Part shown: positions 8,682 to 15,459 of the stretch, piece by piece | How the letters are laid out: each line of letters begins with the position of its first letter | Position numbering within the stretch: the first letter of the stretch is position 1 | NCBI GenBank assembly: GCA_002316215.1 | Contig: DCDB01000086.1 | Coordinates: forward strand, 1-23,863 | DNA: 23,863 bases | Source: Lachnospiraceae bacterium UBA1066 | GTDB taxonomy: Bacteria > Bacillota > Clostridia > Lachnospirales > Lachnospiraceae | Direction of reading: 5' to 3' | Program-made: the position numbers and the translations under genes | The notes under the pieces: model-generated | Told to the model about the DNA's origin: nothing | Database searches by the model: none | What the model saw: the letters and a program-made list of their open reading frames with translations, nothing else

Positions 8682-9050
8682 TTACTTCTTCTTATTAGCT
8701 ACCGTACGCTTCGGGCCCTTGCGGGTGCGTGCATTGTTTTTCGTATTCTGGCCGCGGACCGGAAGGCCTTTCCTGTGGCGGATGCCTCTGTAGCAGCCAA
8801 TTTCTTCAAGTCTCTTGATGTTCATTGCGACTTCTCTTCTTAAGTCGCCTTCGACTGTAACGGATGCGTCCATAACATCTTTGATGCGGTTTGTTTCTTC
8901 ATCCGTCAGATCACGTACACGCGTATCCGGATTTACATTGGCTTCTTTAAGGATACGGTTGGACTGTGAACGTCCGATTCCGTAAATATAAGTCAGGCCG
9001 ATCTCGATACGCTTGTCTCTTGGTAAATCTACTCCAGCTAAACGAGCCAT
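8682..9050 (-). CDS. rpsM: 30S ribosomal protein S13
   Basis: A small-subunit head protein forming bridges to L5 and touching P-site tRNA through its basic tail. It is 122 residues, with the start MARLAGVDLPRDKRIEIGLTY, a helix-two-turn-helix around YGIGRSQSNRIL, and the tail motif RGQNTKNNARTRKGPKR. GGAGG precedes the ATG. It is separated from rpmJ by an unusually long 229-base structured spacer. Confidence 0.98.
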   Translation of the reverse strand: MARLAGVDLPRDKRIEIGLTYIYGIGRSQSNRILKEANVNPDTRVRDLTDEETNRIKDVMDASVTVEGDLRREVAMNIKRLEEIGCYRGIRHRKGLPVRGQNTKNNARTRKGPKRTVANKKK

Positions 9051-9279
9051 TGATTTTCCTCCAAACTTCAGCTTTCTTTCCTGTTTTTTGCTACTAATGG
9101 TTTCCTAATTGGGGTTCAAACTACATGAACCCAGCCATTTCCTTACGTCAAAGGGAAATGACCTTTCCGATGAAATGACGCATCGGTATTAAGCACTATT
9201 ATCGGCTCATCAGCTGATATATAGTAGAACAGTCCGCGCAGCCGCGCTCCGGACTGCTGCTCACTTAATAGGCGGCTTT
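9051..9279 (-). promoter_or_regulatory. Structured rpmJ-rpsM spacer, candidate autoregulatory leader
   Basis: In the transcript, five stem-loops follow one another. They are 9230-9256 (CAGTCCG/CGGACTG), 9195-9225 (ACTAT-A-TATC with GATA-ATAGT), 9167-9186 (CCGATG/CATCGG), 9134-9162 (GTCATTTCC with GGAAATGGC, one wobble) and 9112-9132 (GGGTTCA/TGAACCC). None is followed by a U tract, so termination is unlikely. In E. coli, S4 represses the alpha operon by binding a pseudoknot just before rpsM. The position here is the same, but no sequence similarity to that element is claimed. Confidence 0.55.
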
Positions 9280-9393
9280 TCAGCCCTGTCTCTGTTTGTG
9301 CTTCGGGTTCTCGCAGATAATTCTGATCGATCCCTTTCTCTTAATGACTTTGCACTTCTCGCACATAGGTTTTACCGAAGATCTTACCTTCAT
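9280..9393 (-). CDS. rpmJ: 50S ribosomal protein L36, zinc-binding form
   Basis: The smallest large-subunit protein, which bridges 23S rRNA segments below the peptidyl transferase centre. It encodes 37 residues beginning MKVRSSVKPMCEKCKVI and ending NPKHKQRQG. The Cys-x2-Cys pair, a later Cys and a His form the classical zinc ribbon, so this is the zinc-requiring type. AAAGGAGG lies just before the ATG at 9393. It sits downstream of infA as in other Firmicutes. Confidence 0.96.
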   Translation of the reverse strand: MKVRSSVKPMCEKCKVIKRKGSIRIICENPKHKQRQG

Positions 9394-9448
9394 TACAAAC
9401 CTCCTTTCCGCAAAGAGCCGCGCTTTCGCGCACAAAAGTTCGCAATAT

Positions 9449-9477
9449 AGTATACTACAGATATTTTATAAAAGCAA
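9449..9477 (-). promoter_or_regulatory. Internal promoter before rpmJ (alpha sub-operon)
   Basis: On the minus strand TTGCTT (9472-9477) and TATACT (9449-9454) are 17 bases apart, starting four bases after the infA stop. Transcription would start near 9442. The short leader then carries a GNRA-type hairpin, TGCGC-GAAA-GCGCG, before the rpmJ ribosome binding site. It would allow rpmJ-rpsM-rpsK-rpsD-rpoA-rplQ to be expressed apart from the spc genes. Confidence 0.65.
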
Positions 9478-9480
9478 TAC

Positions 9481-9699
9481 TCATTTATCTCTCCAAACGA
9501 TTCTTCCTTTATCCAGATCGTATGGGGAAAGTTCAATCGTAACTCTGTCACCCGGAAGGATTCTGATAAAATTCATACGCAATTTCCCGCTAATGTGTGC
9601 GAGCACAACGTGCTTGTTTTCGAGCTGCACCTTAAACATGGCATTTGGAAGCTTTTCAAGTACGGTGCCTTCAACTTCGATCGCATCAGCCTTTGACAT
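9481..9699 (-). CDS. infA: Translation initiation factor IF-1
   Basis: A 72-residue OB-fold protein that occupies the A site of the 30S subunit and works with IF-2 and IF-3 during initiation. Diagnostic segments are IEVEGTVLEKLPNAMFKVQL, AHISGKLRMNFIRILPGD and VTIELSPYDLDKGRIVWR. It directly abuts the map stop codon, and its ribosome binding site (GAAGGAGGAG) lies inside the end of map, which suggests coupled translation. The KOW-domain gene that I recall often sitting between map and infA in Clostridia is absent. Confidence 0.98.
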   Translation of the reverse strand: MSKADAIEVEGTVLEKLPNAMFKVQLENKHVVLAHISGKLRMNFIRILPGDRVTIELSPYDLDKGRIVWRDK

Positions 9700-10464
9700 T
9701 TATTTCTCCTCCTTCGTGCAGGTAAAAAGTTCCGGTTCCCCGTCTGTGATCAGGACGGTATTCTCATAATGCGCCGACAGAGAACCATCGGCTGTCTTAA
9801 CGGTCCAGTTGTCGTCCATCCACTTAACGTCTTTCGTTCCGATATCAATCATCGGTTCGATAGCGATTGTCATACCGGGCTCCAGCAGGATACCCCTGCC
9901 CTTCTGGGCAAAATTCGGAACCTGCGGCTCTTCATGAAGATGTGTGCCGATGCCGTGGCCGACCAGCTCTTCTACGACACCATACCCGAAGCTTTCGGCA
10001 TATGCGCCAATTCTCCTTGATATTTCATGAAGATGATGTCCCGCTTTTGCAAATTTAATGCCTTCAAAAAATGACTGCCGGGTTACATCGATCAGTTTCT
10101 GCGCCTCCGGGCTTATCTTTCCGACACCCCAGGTACGCGCCGCGTCAGAATGATATCCTTTCCATATAAGGCCAGCATCCAGAGATACAATATCTCCTTC
10201 TTTCAGGATATGTTTTCTTGTCGGGATGCCGTGAACAACTTCATCATTTACGGATACACAGATAGAGGCCGGATAACCATTGTAATTCAGGAAGTTCGGA
10301 ATGCCTCCCCTTTCCCGGATCAGCTGTTCGCCATATTCATCAATTTCCTTTGTTGAAATACCGGGCCGGATAAAATCCCTGAGGGCGTTGTGGACTTCTT
10401 CCAGTTTATGGCCGGATTCCCTCATAAGCTCAATTTCATGCTCAGTCTTTATTGTTACCGCCAT
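9700..10464 (-). CDS. map: Methionine aminopeptidase, type I
   Basis: Removes the initiator Met from new proteins at the ribosome. It is 254 residues long, a single pita-bread domain without N-terminal extension. The five metal ligands are visible: two Asp in LDAGLIWKGYHSDAARTWG, His in GHGIGTHLHEEP, Glu in MTIAIEPM and Glu in AHYENTVLIT. The substrate-side His is in NDEVVHGIPT. The start lies eight bases after the adk stop, and the ribosome binding sequence TTAGGAG lies within the adk 3' end. Confidence 0.97.
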   Translation of the reverse strand: MAVTIKTEHEIELMRESGHKLEEVHNALRDFIRPGISTKEIDEYGEQLIRERGGIPNFLNYNGYPASICVSVNDEVVHGIPTRKHILKEGDIVSLDAGLIWKGYHSDAARTWGVGKISPEAQKLIDVTRQSFFEGIKFAKAGHHLHEISRRIGAYAESFGYGVVEELVGHGIGTHLHEEPQVPNFAQKGRGILLEPGMTIAIEPMIDIGTKDVKWMDDNWTVKTADGSLSAHYENTVLITDGEPELFTCTKEEK

Positions 10465-10472
10465 ACGATCTT

Positions 10473-11117
10473 TCAGGCTCCTAATTTTTCTTTAATGGAG
10501 CTGAAGACTTCTTCCATATCCTTTGTGCCGTCCACGGTCACAAGGATCTTCTGGTCTTCATAATAATCGATGAGCGGCTGTGTCTGCTCATGATAAACGC
10601 TAAGACGTGTTTTTACTGTTTCAGGCTTATCATCATCGCGCAGAACAAGCTTGCTTCCGCAGACATCACAGGTGTCCGCCTGCTTCGGCGGATTGAATTC
10701 CACGTGATAAGTAGCTCCGCAGTTTGTGCAGGCCCTGCGTCCGCCCATACGCTTCACGATTGCTTCATCCGGAACATCGATGTTCACGGCAAAGTCAATC
10801 TTTCCGTTCATAGCGGCAACAGCCTTATCCAGTGCTTCTGCCTGAGGGATTGTCCTTGGAAATCCGTCAAGTACATAACCATCTTTACAGTCTTCCTGGC
10901 TGATTCGGTCTGCAACGAGGTCACATACGAGTTCATCCGGAACAAGCTTTCCTGCATCCATATAGCCTTTTGCCTTCTTGCCGAGTTCCGTCCCGCCCTT
11001 TATGTTCGCGCGAAAAATGTCGCCGGTAGAAATATGCGGTATCCTGTATTCATCAGCAACTCTTGCAGCCTGCGTTCCTTTGCCAGCTCCCGGTGCTCCC
11101 AGCATAATTATCTTCAT
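10473..11117 (-). CDS. adk: Adenylate kinase, zinc-lid type
   Basis: Interconverts ATP plus AMP with two ADP in the cytosol. It is 214 residues from the ATG at 11117, which has AGGAGG upstream; an ATG 11 codons further up lacks this support. It has the P-loop GAPGAGKGTQAARVA, the AMP site DGFPRTIPQAEAL, and a lid carrying CTNC and CDVC, the four-Cys zinc site typical of Gram-positive enzymes. It lies in the spc operon between secY and map, but after a structured 91-base spacer. Confidence 0.98.
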   Translation of the reverse strand: MKIIMLGAPGAGKGTQAARVADEYRIPHISTGDIFRANIKGGTELGKKAKGYMDAGKLVPDELVCDLVADRISQEDCKDGYVLDGFPRTIPQAEALDKAVAAMNGKIDFAVNIDVPDEAIVKRMGGRRACTNCGATYHVEFNPPKQADTCDVCGSKLVLRDDDKPETVKTRLSVYHEQTQPLIDYYEDQKILVTVDGTKDMEEVFSSIKEKLGA

Positions 11118-11143
11118 TTTACGCCTCCTGATTTTTTGTTTTA

Positions 11144-11197
11144 AAGCCACCTATGGGGACACCCCGAAACGTATGGCTCGTGCTTCGGGCAGCCCCC
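11144..11197 (-). promoter_or_regulatory. Stable RNA hairpin / candidate pseudoknot between secY and adk
   Basis: In the transcript GGGGG-CTG-CCCGAAGC pairs with GTTTCGGG-GTG-TCCCC (11155-11197): 8 bp, a symmetric 3x3 internal loop, then 5 bp. The 11-base apical loop contains GAGCCAT (11173-11179), which is complementary with two G-U pairs to GTGGCTT (11144-11150) just downstream. This could form an H-type pseudoknot if the lower stem opens. An A-rich stretch without a U run and the adk ribosome binding site follow, so translation or mRNA stability is a likelier target than termination. Confidence 0.5.
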
Positions 11198-11208
11198 TTA
11201 AGATTGGA

Positions 11209-12525
11209 TTACTCGTTTAAGAATCCTTTGTAGTTCCTGACAAGCATCATAGACTCAATCTGCTTGACTGTTTCAAGGATAACGCCGACAATGATGATTA
11301 TCGATGTTCCGCCGAATGAAACGCTGGCGCCGAAAACGCCGTTAAAGAAAAACGGAATAATTGCAATAATCACAAGCCCGACAGCACCGATAAAAATGAT
11401 ATAATTAAGGATTTTTGTCAGGTAGTCCGACGTCGGTTTGCCCGGACGTATGCCCGGAATGAAACCGCCCTGCTTTTTCATATTGTCCGAAACCTCAAGC
11501 GGGTTAAAGGTAATTGAAGTATAGAAGTAAGCAAAGAAAATTACCAGGGCAATATAGATAGCAAGTCCGATGTTATAAATCGGTTTTGAGAAATTAAACC
11601 AGTTGTTGGAGCTTAAGATGCCCAGAAGCGTCCCGACCCAGCCTCCGACATTGGACTTTCCCATAAATGTAGCAATAATTCCCGGAAAAGACATGATAGA
11701 GGACGCAAAAATTATCGGGATAACACCGGCCGTATTTACTTTCAACGGAATGTGCGTTGCCTGTCCGCCGACTACACGGCGTCCCACCATCTTCTTGGAA
11801 TACTGTACCGGAATATTTCTCTGCGCATCATTTAAAACAAGAACCATGACGACCAGTGCAATAATTATAGCCGCAATAACAACAGCGGAAAGCGCACCTC
11901 TTGCTATTGTCTGGCCTTTTACAAACTGTTCATAAAGGCTTGTAAGATCACTCGGAAGACGTGAAAGGATATTTATGAGAAGTACCATAGATATGCCGTT
12001 TCCCACTCCCTTATCCGTAATCTGTTCACCAATCCACATAAGGAATGAAGATCCTGCCGTAAGGCTGGCAACGACGACTGCAGCCTTTGTAAAACTCATA
12101 TCCGGTATAAGTCCCTGGTTGCCAAAGCCAATCGCCATGGCAATAGATTCAAAAAGAGCCAGGCCTACGGTCAGATAACGCGTAATAGCAGTCATCTTCT
12201 TTCTGCCTTCCTCACCGTCACGCTGCATTTCCTCGAGTGCGGGGATAGCTATCGTGAGCAGCTGGATGATAATCGAAGATGTGATGTACGGCGTTATTGA
12301 CAAAGCAAGAATCGACATGCTGGAAAATGAACCGCCGGTAAATGCATCAAAGAAGTTAAATGCATCACCTGTCTGGCTGGCGAACCACTGTGCGAAGTAA
12401 TCGCTGTTTACGCCGGGAACCGGGATCTGCGATCCCACCCGGATGATTGCAAGACACAGCAGCACGAAAAAAATCCTGTGCCGGATATCTTTTATCTTGA
12501 ATGCATCCGCTACCTTTTTAAACAT
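11209..12525 (-). CDS. secY: Protein translocase channel subunit SecY
   Basis: The central pore of the Sec translocon in the cytoplasmic membrane, working with SecE, SecG and SecA. It is 438 residues with the expected ten hydrophobic spans. The N-terminal segment ends RVGSQIPVPGV, the second span has YITSSIIIQLLTIAIPAL, and the cytoplasmic loop EVSDNMKKQGGFIPGIRPG contacts the ribosome or SecA. The ATG at 12525 shares one base with the rplO stop (TGATG). A TTG immediately upstream at 12528 is an alternative. GAGGTGG serves as ribosome binding site, inside rplO. Confidence 0.98.
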   Translation of the reverse strand: MFKKVADAFKIKDIRHRIFFVLLCLAIIRVGSQIPVPGVNSDYFAQWFASQTGDAFNFFDAFTGGSFSSMSILALSITPYITSSIIIQLLTIAIPALEEMQRDGEEGRKKMTAITRYLTVGLALFESIAMAIGFGNQGLIPDMSFTKAAVVVASLTAGSSFLMWIGEQITDKGVGNGISMVLLINILSRLPSDLTSLYEQFVKGQTIARGALSAVVIAAIIIALVVMVLVLNDAQRNIPVQYSKKMVGRRVVGGQATHIPLKVNTAGVIPIIFASSIMSFPGIIATFMGKSNVGGWVGTLLGILSSNNWFNFSKPIYNIGLAIYIALVIFFAYFYTSITFNPLEVSDNMKKQGGFIPGIRPGKPTSDYLTKILNYIIFIGAVGLVIIAIIPFFFNGVFGASVSFGGTSIIIIVGVILETVKQIESMMLVRNYKGFLNE

Positions 12526-12965
12526 CAATCCACCTCGACTGTTCCGCCGGCTGCCTCAATTTTTTTCTTTGCGGTTTCACTCGCCGCAACATTTTTAAGT
12601 GTAATTTTCTTGGTAAGATCACCGTTTCCGAGAATCTTGACGCCGTCTGCAATTTTGGAAATTGCTCCGCTTTCAAGGAGAAGTTCCGGAGTTACTTCTG
12701 TTCCGTCTTCAAACTTTTCAAGCTTGCTGATGTTGATTGCGACGATATTCTTTGAGTTGCGATCCGTAAACCCTCTTTTAGGCAAACGTCTGAAGAGAGG
12801 CATCTGGCCGCCTTCAAATCCGGGTCTCGGTGCTCCTGAACGAGCCTTCTGTCCTTTACTTCCTTTTCCAGCCGTCTTTCCGTTGCCTGAGCTTTCGCCG
12901 CGGCCTCTGCGGAAATTATTGCTGTGCTTGGAGCCAAGAGCCGGCTGTAAGTTTGATAAATCCAT
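12525..12965 (-). CDS. rplO: 50S ribosomal protein L15
   Basis: A late-assembling large-subunit protein. It is 146 residues. The Gly/Arg-rich extended N-terminal arm reads GRGESSGNGKTAGKGSKGQK and threads into rRNA; the globular part includes PLFRRLPKRGF and ends in a KKIEAAGGTVEV helix-strand. It is translationally coupled to secY by a one-base overlap. Upstream lies an 89-base spacer with two hairpins. Confidence 0.98.
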   Translation of the reverse strand: MDLSNLQPALGSKHSNNFRRGRGESSGNGKTAGKGSKGQKARSGAPRPGFEGGQMPLFRRLPKRGFTDRNSKNIVAINISKLEKFEDGTEVTPELLLESGAISKIADGVKILGNGDLTKKITLKNVAASETAKKKIEAAGGTVEVD

Positions 12966-12987
12966 TTTGGCACCTCCTAATTTACAT

Positions 12988-13042
12988 CCGGAAGCAGTTT
13001 GCTTCCTTTATGATTCAGCTTAAAAGCCGGAAGCAATGCTTC
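12988..13042 (-). repeat. Two related hairpins in the rpmD-rplO spacer
   Basis: The nonamer ccggaagca (plus strand) occurs at 12988-12996 and 13027-13035, each followed by its own complement. This gives perfect hairpins at 12990-13006 (7 bp, 3-base loop) and 13030-13042 (6 bp, 1-base centre; in practice 5 bp with a 3-base loop). The second copy in transcript order stands about 15 bases before the rplO ribosome binding site. Confidence 0.6.
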
Positions 13043-13054
13043 TGTTCATCTTAT

Positions 13055-13240
13055 TTATGCTTCTTCAACTTTTACCAGATAGCCGATTTTGGCGAGCTGG
13101 CCGCGCGTGCTGGCATTGTCCGGAAGGATGACGCTTGAATTCAGTTTGTGGAAACCCATGGATTCAATGACTTTCTTATTCTTCGGAACAGCACCGATGG
13201 TAGATTTTACTAATGTGATTTTAAGCTTCTTGTCTTCCAT
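13055..13240 (-). CDS. rpmD: 50S ribosomal protein L30
   Basis: A small large-subunit protein of 61 residues. The family pattern KLKITLVKSTIGAVPKNKK, then GFHKLNSSVILPDN and the ending IGYLVKVEE is clear. Its middle part (ASTRGQLAKIG) is close to family norms. ATG start, 14 bases after rpsE. Confidence 0.96.
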   Translation of the reverse strand: MEDKKLKITLVKSTIGAVPKNKKVIESMGFHKLNSSVILPDNASTRGQLAKIGYLVKVEEA

Positions 13241-13254
13241 TTCGGTTTTCCTCC

Positions 13255-13779
13255 TTATGCCAGAATCTCTTCTACGGTTTTCCCGCGGAGACGTGCGACA
13301 TCTTCCGGCGTCTTAATGGCTTTTAAGCCTGAAAGAGTCGCGAAGACGACGTTCTGCTTGTTGTTGGAGCCGAGGGATTTCGTACGGATGTTCTTAATAC
13401 CTGCAAGCTCTATGACAGCACGTGCAGGGCCGCCGGCAATAACACCGGTTCCTTCCGGCGCCCTCTTAAGAAGTACTGTAGCACCGCCGTATTTCCCGGT
13501 ATAGTCATGTGTAATGCTCTGGAATTCAGTTCTTGCAACAGTGACCAGATTTTTCTGGGCATCTTCTTTTCCTTTGCGGATAGCTTCGGGAATTTCAGCT
13601 GCCTTTCCGATTCCAGCCCCTACGTGCCCATTGCCGTCTCCGACAACTACAAGTGCAGAAAAGCGCATATTACGTCCGCCTTTTACAACCTTCGTGACAC
13701 GTTTGATGGCAACGACCCGGTCTTCAAAGCCGTTTTCATCTTTGTCGTTTCTCTTAGAATTATTATCATTCTGTCTCAT
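13255..13779 (-). CDS. rpsE: 30S ribosomal protein S5
   Basis: Acts in the decoding region and mRNA entry of the small subunit. It is 174 residues. After a polar N-terminal arm rich in Asn, Lys and Asp comes the double-stranded RNA-binding-like domain (VVAIKRVTKVVKGGRNMRF, VVVGDGNGHVGAGIGKA) and then the C-terminal domain with GVIAGGPARAV and KSLGSNNKQNVV. ATG start with 18 bases to rplR. Confidence 0.98.
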   Translation of the reverse strand: MRQNDNNSKRNDKDENGFEDRVVAIKRVTKVVKGGRNMRFSALVVVGDGNGHVGAGIGKAAEIPEAIRKGKEDAQKNLVTVARTEFQSITHDYTGKYGGATVLLKRAPEGTGVIAGGPARAVIELAGIKNIRTKSLGSNNKQNVVFATLSGLKAIKTPEDVARLRGKTVEEILA

Positions 13780-13797
13780 GAATTCTTCCCCTTCCTC

Positions 13798-14166
13798 TTA
13801 GAATGTTAGGCCCGCTTCACGTGCTGCGTCAGCGAGTGCCTGGATCTTGCCATGGTAGATATAACCGCCACGATCGAAGACCACTTCCTTGATTCCGGAC
13901 TGGACAGCTCTCTCTCCAATGACCTTGCCTACCTTCTTAGCTGCTTCCACGTTATCGGTAAACTCAAGGCCTTCTTTTACATCTGGCTGGAGAGTAGAGG
14001 CCGATACCAGCGTCTTTCCTTCTGTGTCATTGACAATCTGCGCATAGATATGCTTGTTGCTCCGATAGACATTCAGTCTCGGGCATTCCGCTGTACCGTT
14101 GATTTTCCCGCGCATCCTGCTGTGTTTCTTGATACGGATTGTATTTCTTGACGGCTTAGTTATCAT
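13798..14166 (-). CDS. rplR: 50S ribosomal protein L18
   Basis: Binds 5S rRNA together with L5 and L25/CTC to form the central protuberance. It is 122 residues. It opens with a basic arm (SRNTIRIKKHSRMRGKINGT), then PRLNVYRSNKHIYAQIV and the ending DRGGYIYHGKIQALADAARE. ATG start, 19 bases after rplF. Confidence 0.98.
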   Translation of the reverse strand: MITKPSRNTIRIKKHSRMRGKINGTAECPRLNVYRSNKHIYAQIVNDTEGKTLVSASTLQPDVKEGLEFTDNVEAAKKVGKVIGERAVQSGIKEVVFDRGGYIYHGKIQALADAAREAGLTF

Positions 14167-14185
14167 TTTTCACACTCTCCTTTCT

Positions 14186-14725
14186 TTATTTTTTACCAGT
14201 CTTGCCGACTTTGCGGCGGATAATTTCATCCGGATATTTGATGCCCTTGCCCTTGTAAAGTTCCGGCGGTCTCTTCTCACGGATATTGGCTGCATACTGT
14301 CCAACAGCTTCTTTACTGGTTCCTTTAATGATGATCTTGTTACCCTCAACAGAGGATTCAAGTCCTTCCGGATCCATCATTTCAACCGGATGGCTGTATC
14401 CGAGCGAAAGAACAATCTTCTTTCCCTGTTTTACAGCTTTATAACCGACACCGTTAATCTCCAGCGTCTTTGAAAAGCCTTCTGTAACGCCTAATACCAT
14501 ATTATGGATCAGGGCTCTTGTAAGGCCATGGAAAGCCTTGTTTCTCTTCAAATCGTTCGGTCTGCTGACCACGATCTGATTGTCTTTTGTTTCAATGGTC
14601 ATCTCAGACGGAAATGTTCTTGTCAGAGAACCTTTCGGGCCTTTCACAGTGACCACGTTGCCGTCAGCTACATCCACAGTAACTCCTGCCGGGATGTCGA
14701 CTGGCATTCTGCCAATACGTGACAT
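14186..14725 (-). CDS. rplF: 50S ribosomal protein L6
   Basis: Located near the GTPase-associated region and the sarcin-ricin loop. It is 179 residues made of two copies of the same alpha/beta fold. The first begins MSRIGRMPVDIPAGVTV, the second is centred on LEINGVGYKAVKQGKKIVLS. The signature PPELYKGKGIKYPDE is near the end. GGAGG precedes the ATG. A 101-base spacer with two hairpins separates it from rpsH. Confidence 0.98.
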   Translation of the reverse strand: MSRIGRMPVDIPAGVTVDVADGNVVTVKGPKGSLTRTFPSEMTIETKDNQIVVSRPNDLKRNKAFHGLTRALIHNMVLGVTEGFSKTLEINGVGYKAVKQGKKIVLSLGYSHPVEMMDPEGLESSVEGNKIIIKGTSKEAVGQYAANIREKRPPELYKGKGIKYPDEIIRRKVGKTGKK

Positions 14726-14752
14726 GTTGTTTCCTCCTGACTTAAATTTTCG

Positions 14753-14808
14753 GAAGACGGCTTCTGCCGCTTCTGTTTTCAGTACCCGCCTCGCATGCTG
14801 TCACGCGA
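14753..14808 (-). promoter_or_regulatory. Two hairpins in the rpsH-rplF spacer
   Basis: In the transcript TCGCGT pairs with ATGCGA (14791-14808, one wobble, 6-base loop), and GAAG-CGGC pairs with GCCG-T-CTTC around AGAA (14753-14773). The second lies about 20 bases before the rplF ribosome binding site. There is no U tract, so these are not terminators; they could tune rplF translation or protect the mRNA. Function is not shown. Confidence 0.45.
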
Positions 14809-14826
14809 AAGCGTTTCCTCCGCATG

Positions 14827-15231
14827 TCACCATACGAAAGCTAATACTTCTCCGCCGACCTTCTGCTTTCTTGCTTCTTTGTCGGTAATAACACCTTTAT
14901 TTGTTGAAATTATCGCAACGCCGAGACCGCCCAGGACTCTGGGAAGTTCTTCGCTGTTTGCATAAACACGAAGCCCCGGTCTGGAAATTCTTTTGAGACC
15001 GGTAATGATCTTCTCATTTTTATCAGAACCATATTTCAGAGTAATGCGAATAGCCTTTTCCACGCCTTCGCCGACAATTTCATATTTCGATATATAACCT
15101 TCGTTGAAGAGAATGTCTGCGATCGCGTTTTTCATCTTAGAAGAAGGAATATCGACTGTATCATGCTTGGCAGTATTGGCATTACGAATTCTCGTAAGCA
15201 TATCTGCGATAGGATCATTCGTAGTATTCAT
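14827..15231 (-). CDS. rpsH: 30S ribosomal protein S8
   Basis: A primary binder of the 16S rRNA central domain, and in E. coli the autoregulator of the spc operon. It is 134 residues from the ATG at 15231, which is preceded by AAAGGAG at normal spacing; the in-frame ATG 12 codons upstream is not supported. Signatures are DPIADMLTRIRNANTAKHD, RPGLRVYANSEELPRVLGG and the ending KVGGEVLAFVW. Confidence 0.98.
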   Translation of the reverse strand: MNTTNDPIADMLTRIRNANTAKHDTVDIPSSKMKNAIADILFNEGYISKYEIVGEGVEKAIRITLKYGSDKNEKIITGLKRISRPGLRVYANSEELPRVLGGLGVAIISTNKGVITDKEARKQKVGGEVLAFVW

Positions 15232-15260
15232 ATTTGATGACGCTCCTTTCTCAAAATTCT

Positions 15261-15446
15261 TTACCACGATGCTTTCTTTACTCCCGGAATTTCTCCTTTA
15301 TAAGCTAATTCACGGAAGCAGATACGGCAGACACCGTATTTCTCCAGATATCCGTGCGGACGTCCGCAGATCTTGCAGCGGTTATACTGTCTCGTAGAGA
15401 ATTTCGGCTTTTTAGCCTGTTTTAATTTCATGGATGTTTTTGCCAC
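15261..15446 (-). CDS. rpsN: 30S ribosomal protein S14, zinc-binding type Z
   Basis: A small-subunit head protein of 61 residues, the short form of Gram-positive bacteria. Two Cys-x2-Cys motifs, NRCKICGRPHGY and GVCRICFRELAY, bind zinc. The start is GTG at 15446, seven bases after AAAGGAG; this gives exactly the family length, whereas the ATG eight codons upstream overlaps the ribosome binding site and the end of rplE. It ends in the conserved IPGVKKASW. Confidence 0.97.
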   Translation of the reverse strand: MAKTSMKLKQAKKPKFSTRQYNRCKICGRPHGYLEKYGVCRICFRELAYKGEIPGVKKASW

Positions 15447-15459
15447 TTTTTTATCTCCT

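Noticed and set aside
14742..14825. Arg-rich 27-codon frame in the rpsH-rplF spacer, minus strand
   Set aside because: No Shine-Dalgarno sequence, the ATG is only two bases past the rpsH stop, and the stretch is better explained by two hairpins.
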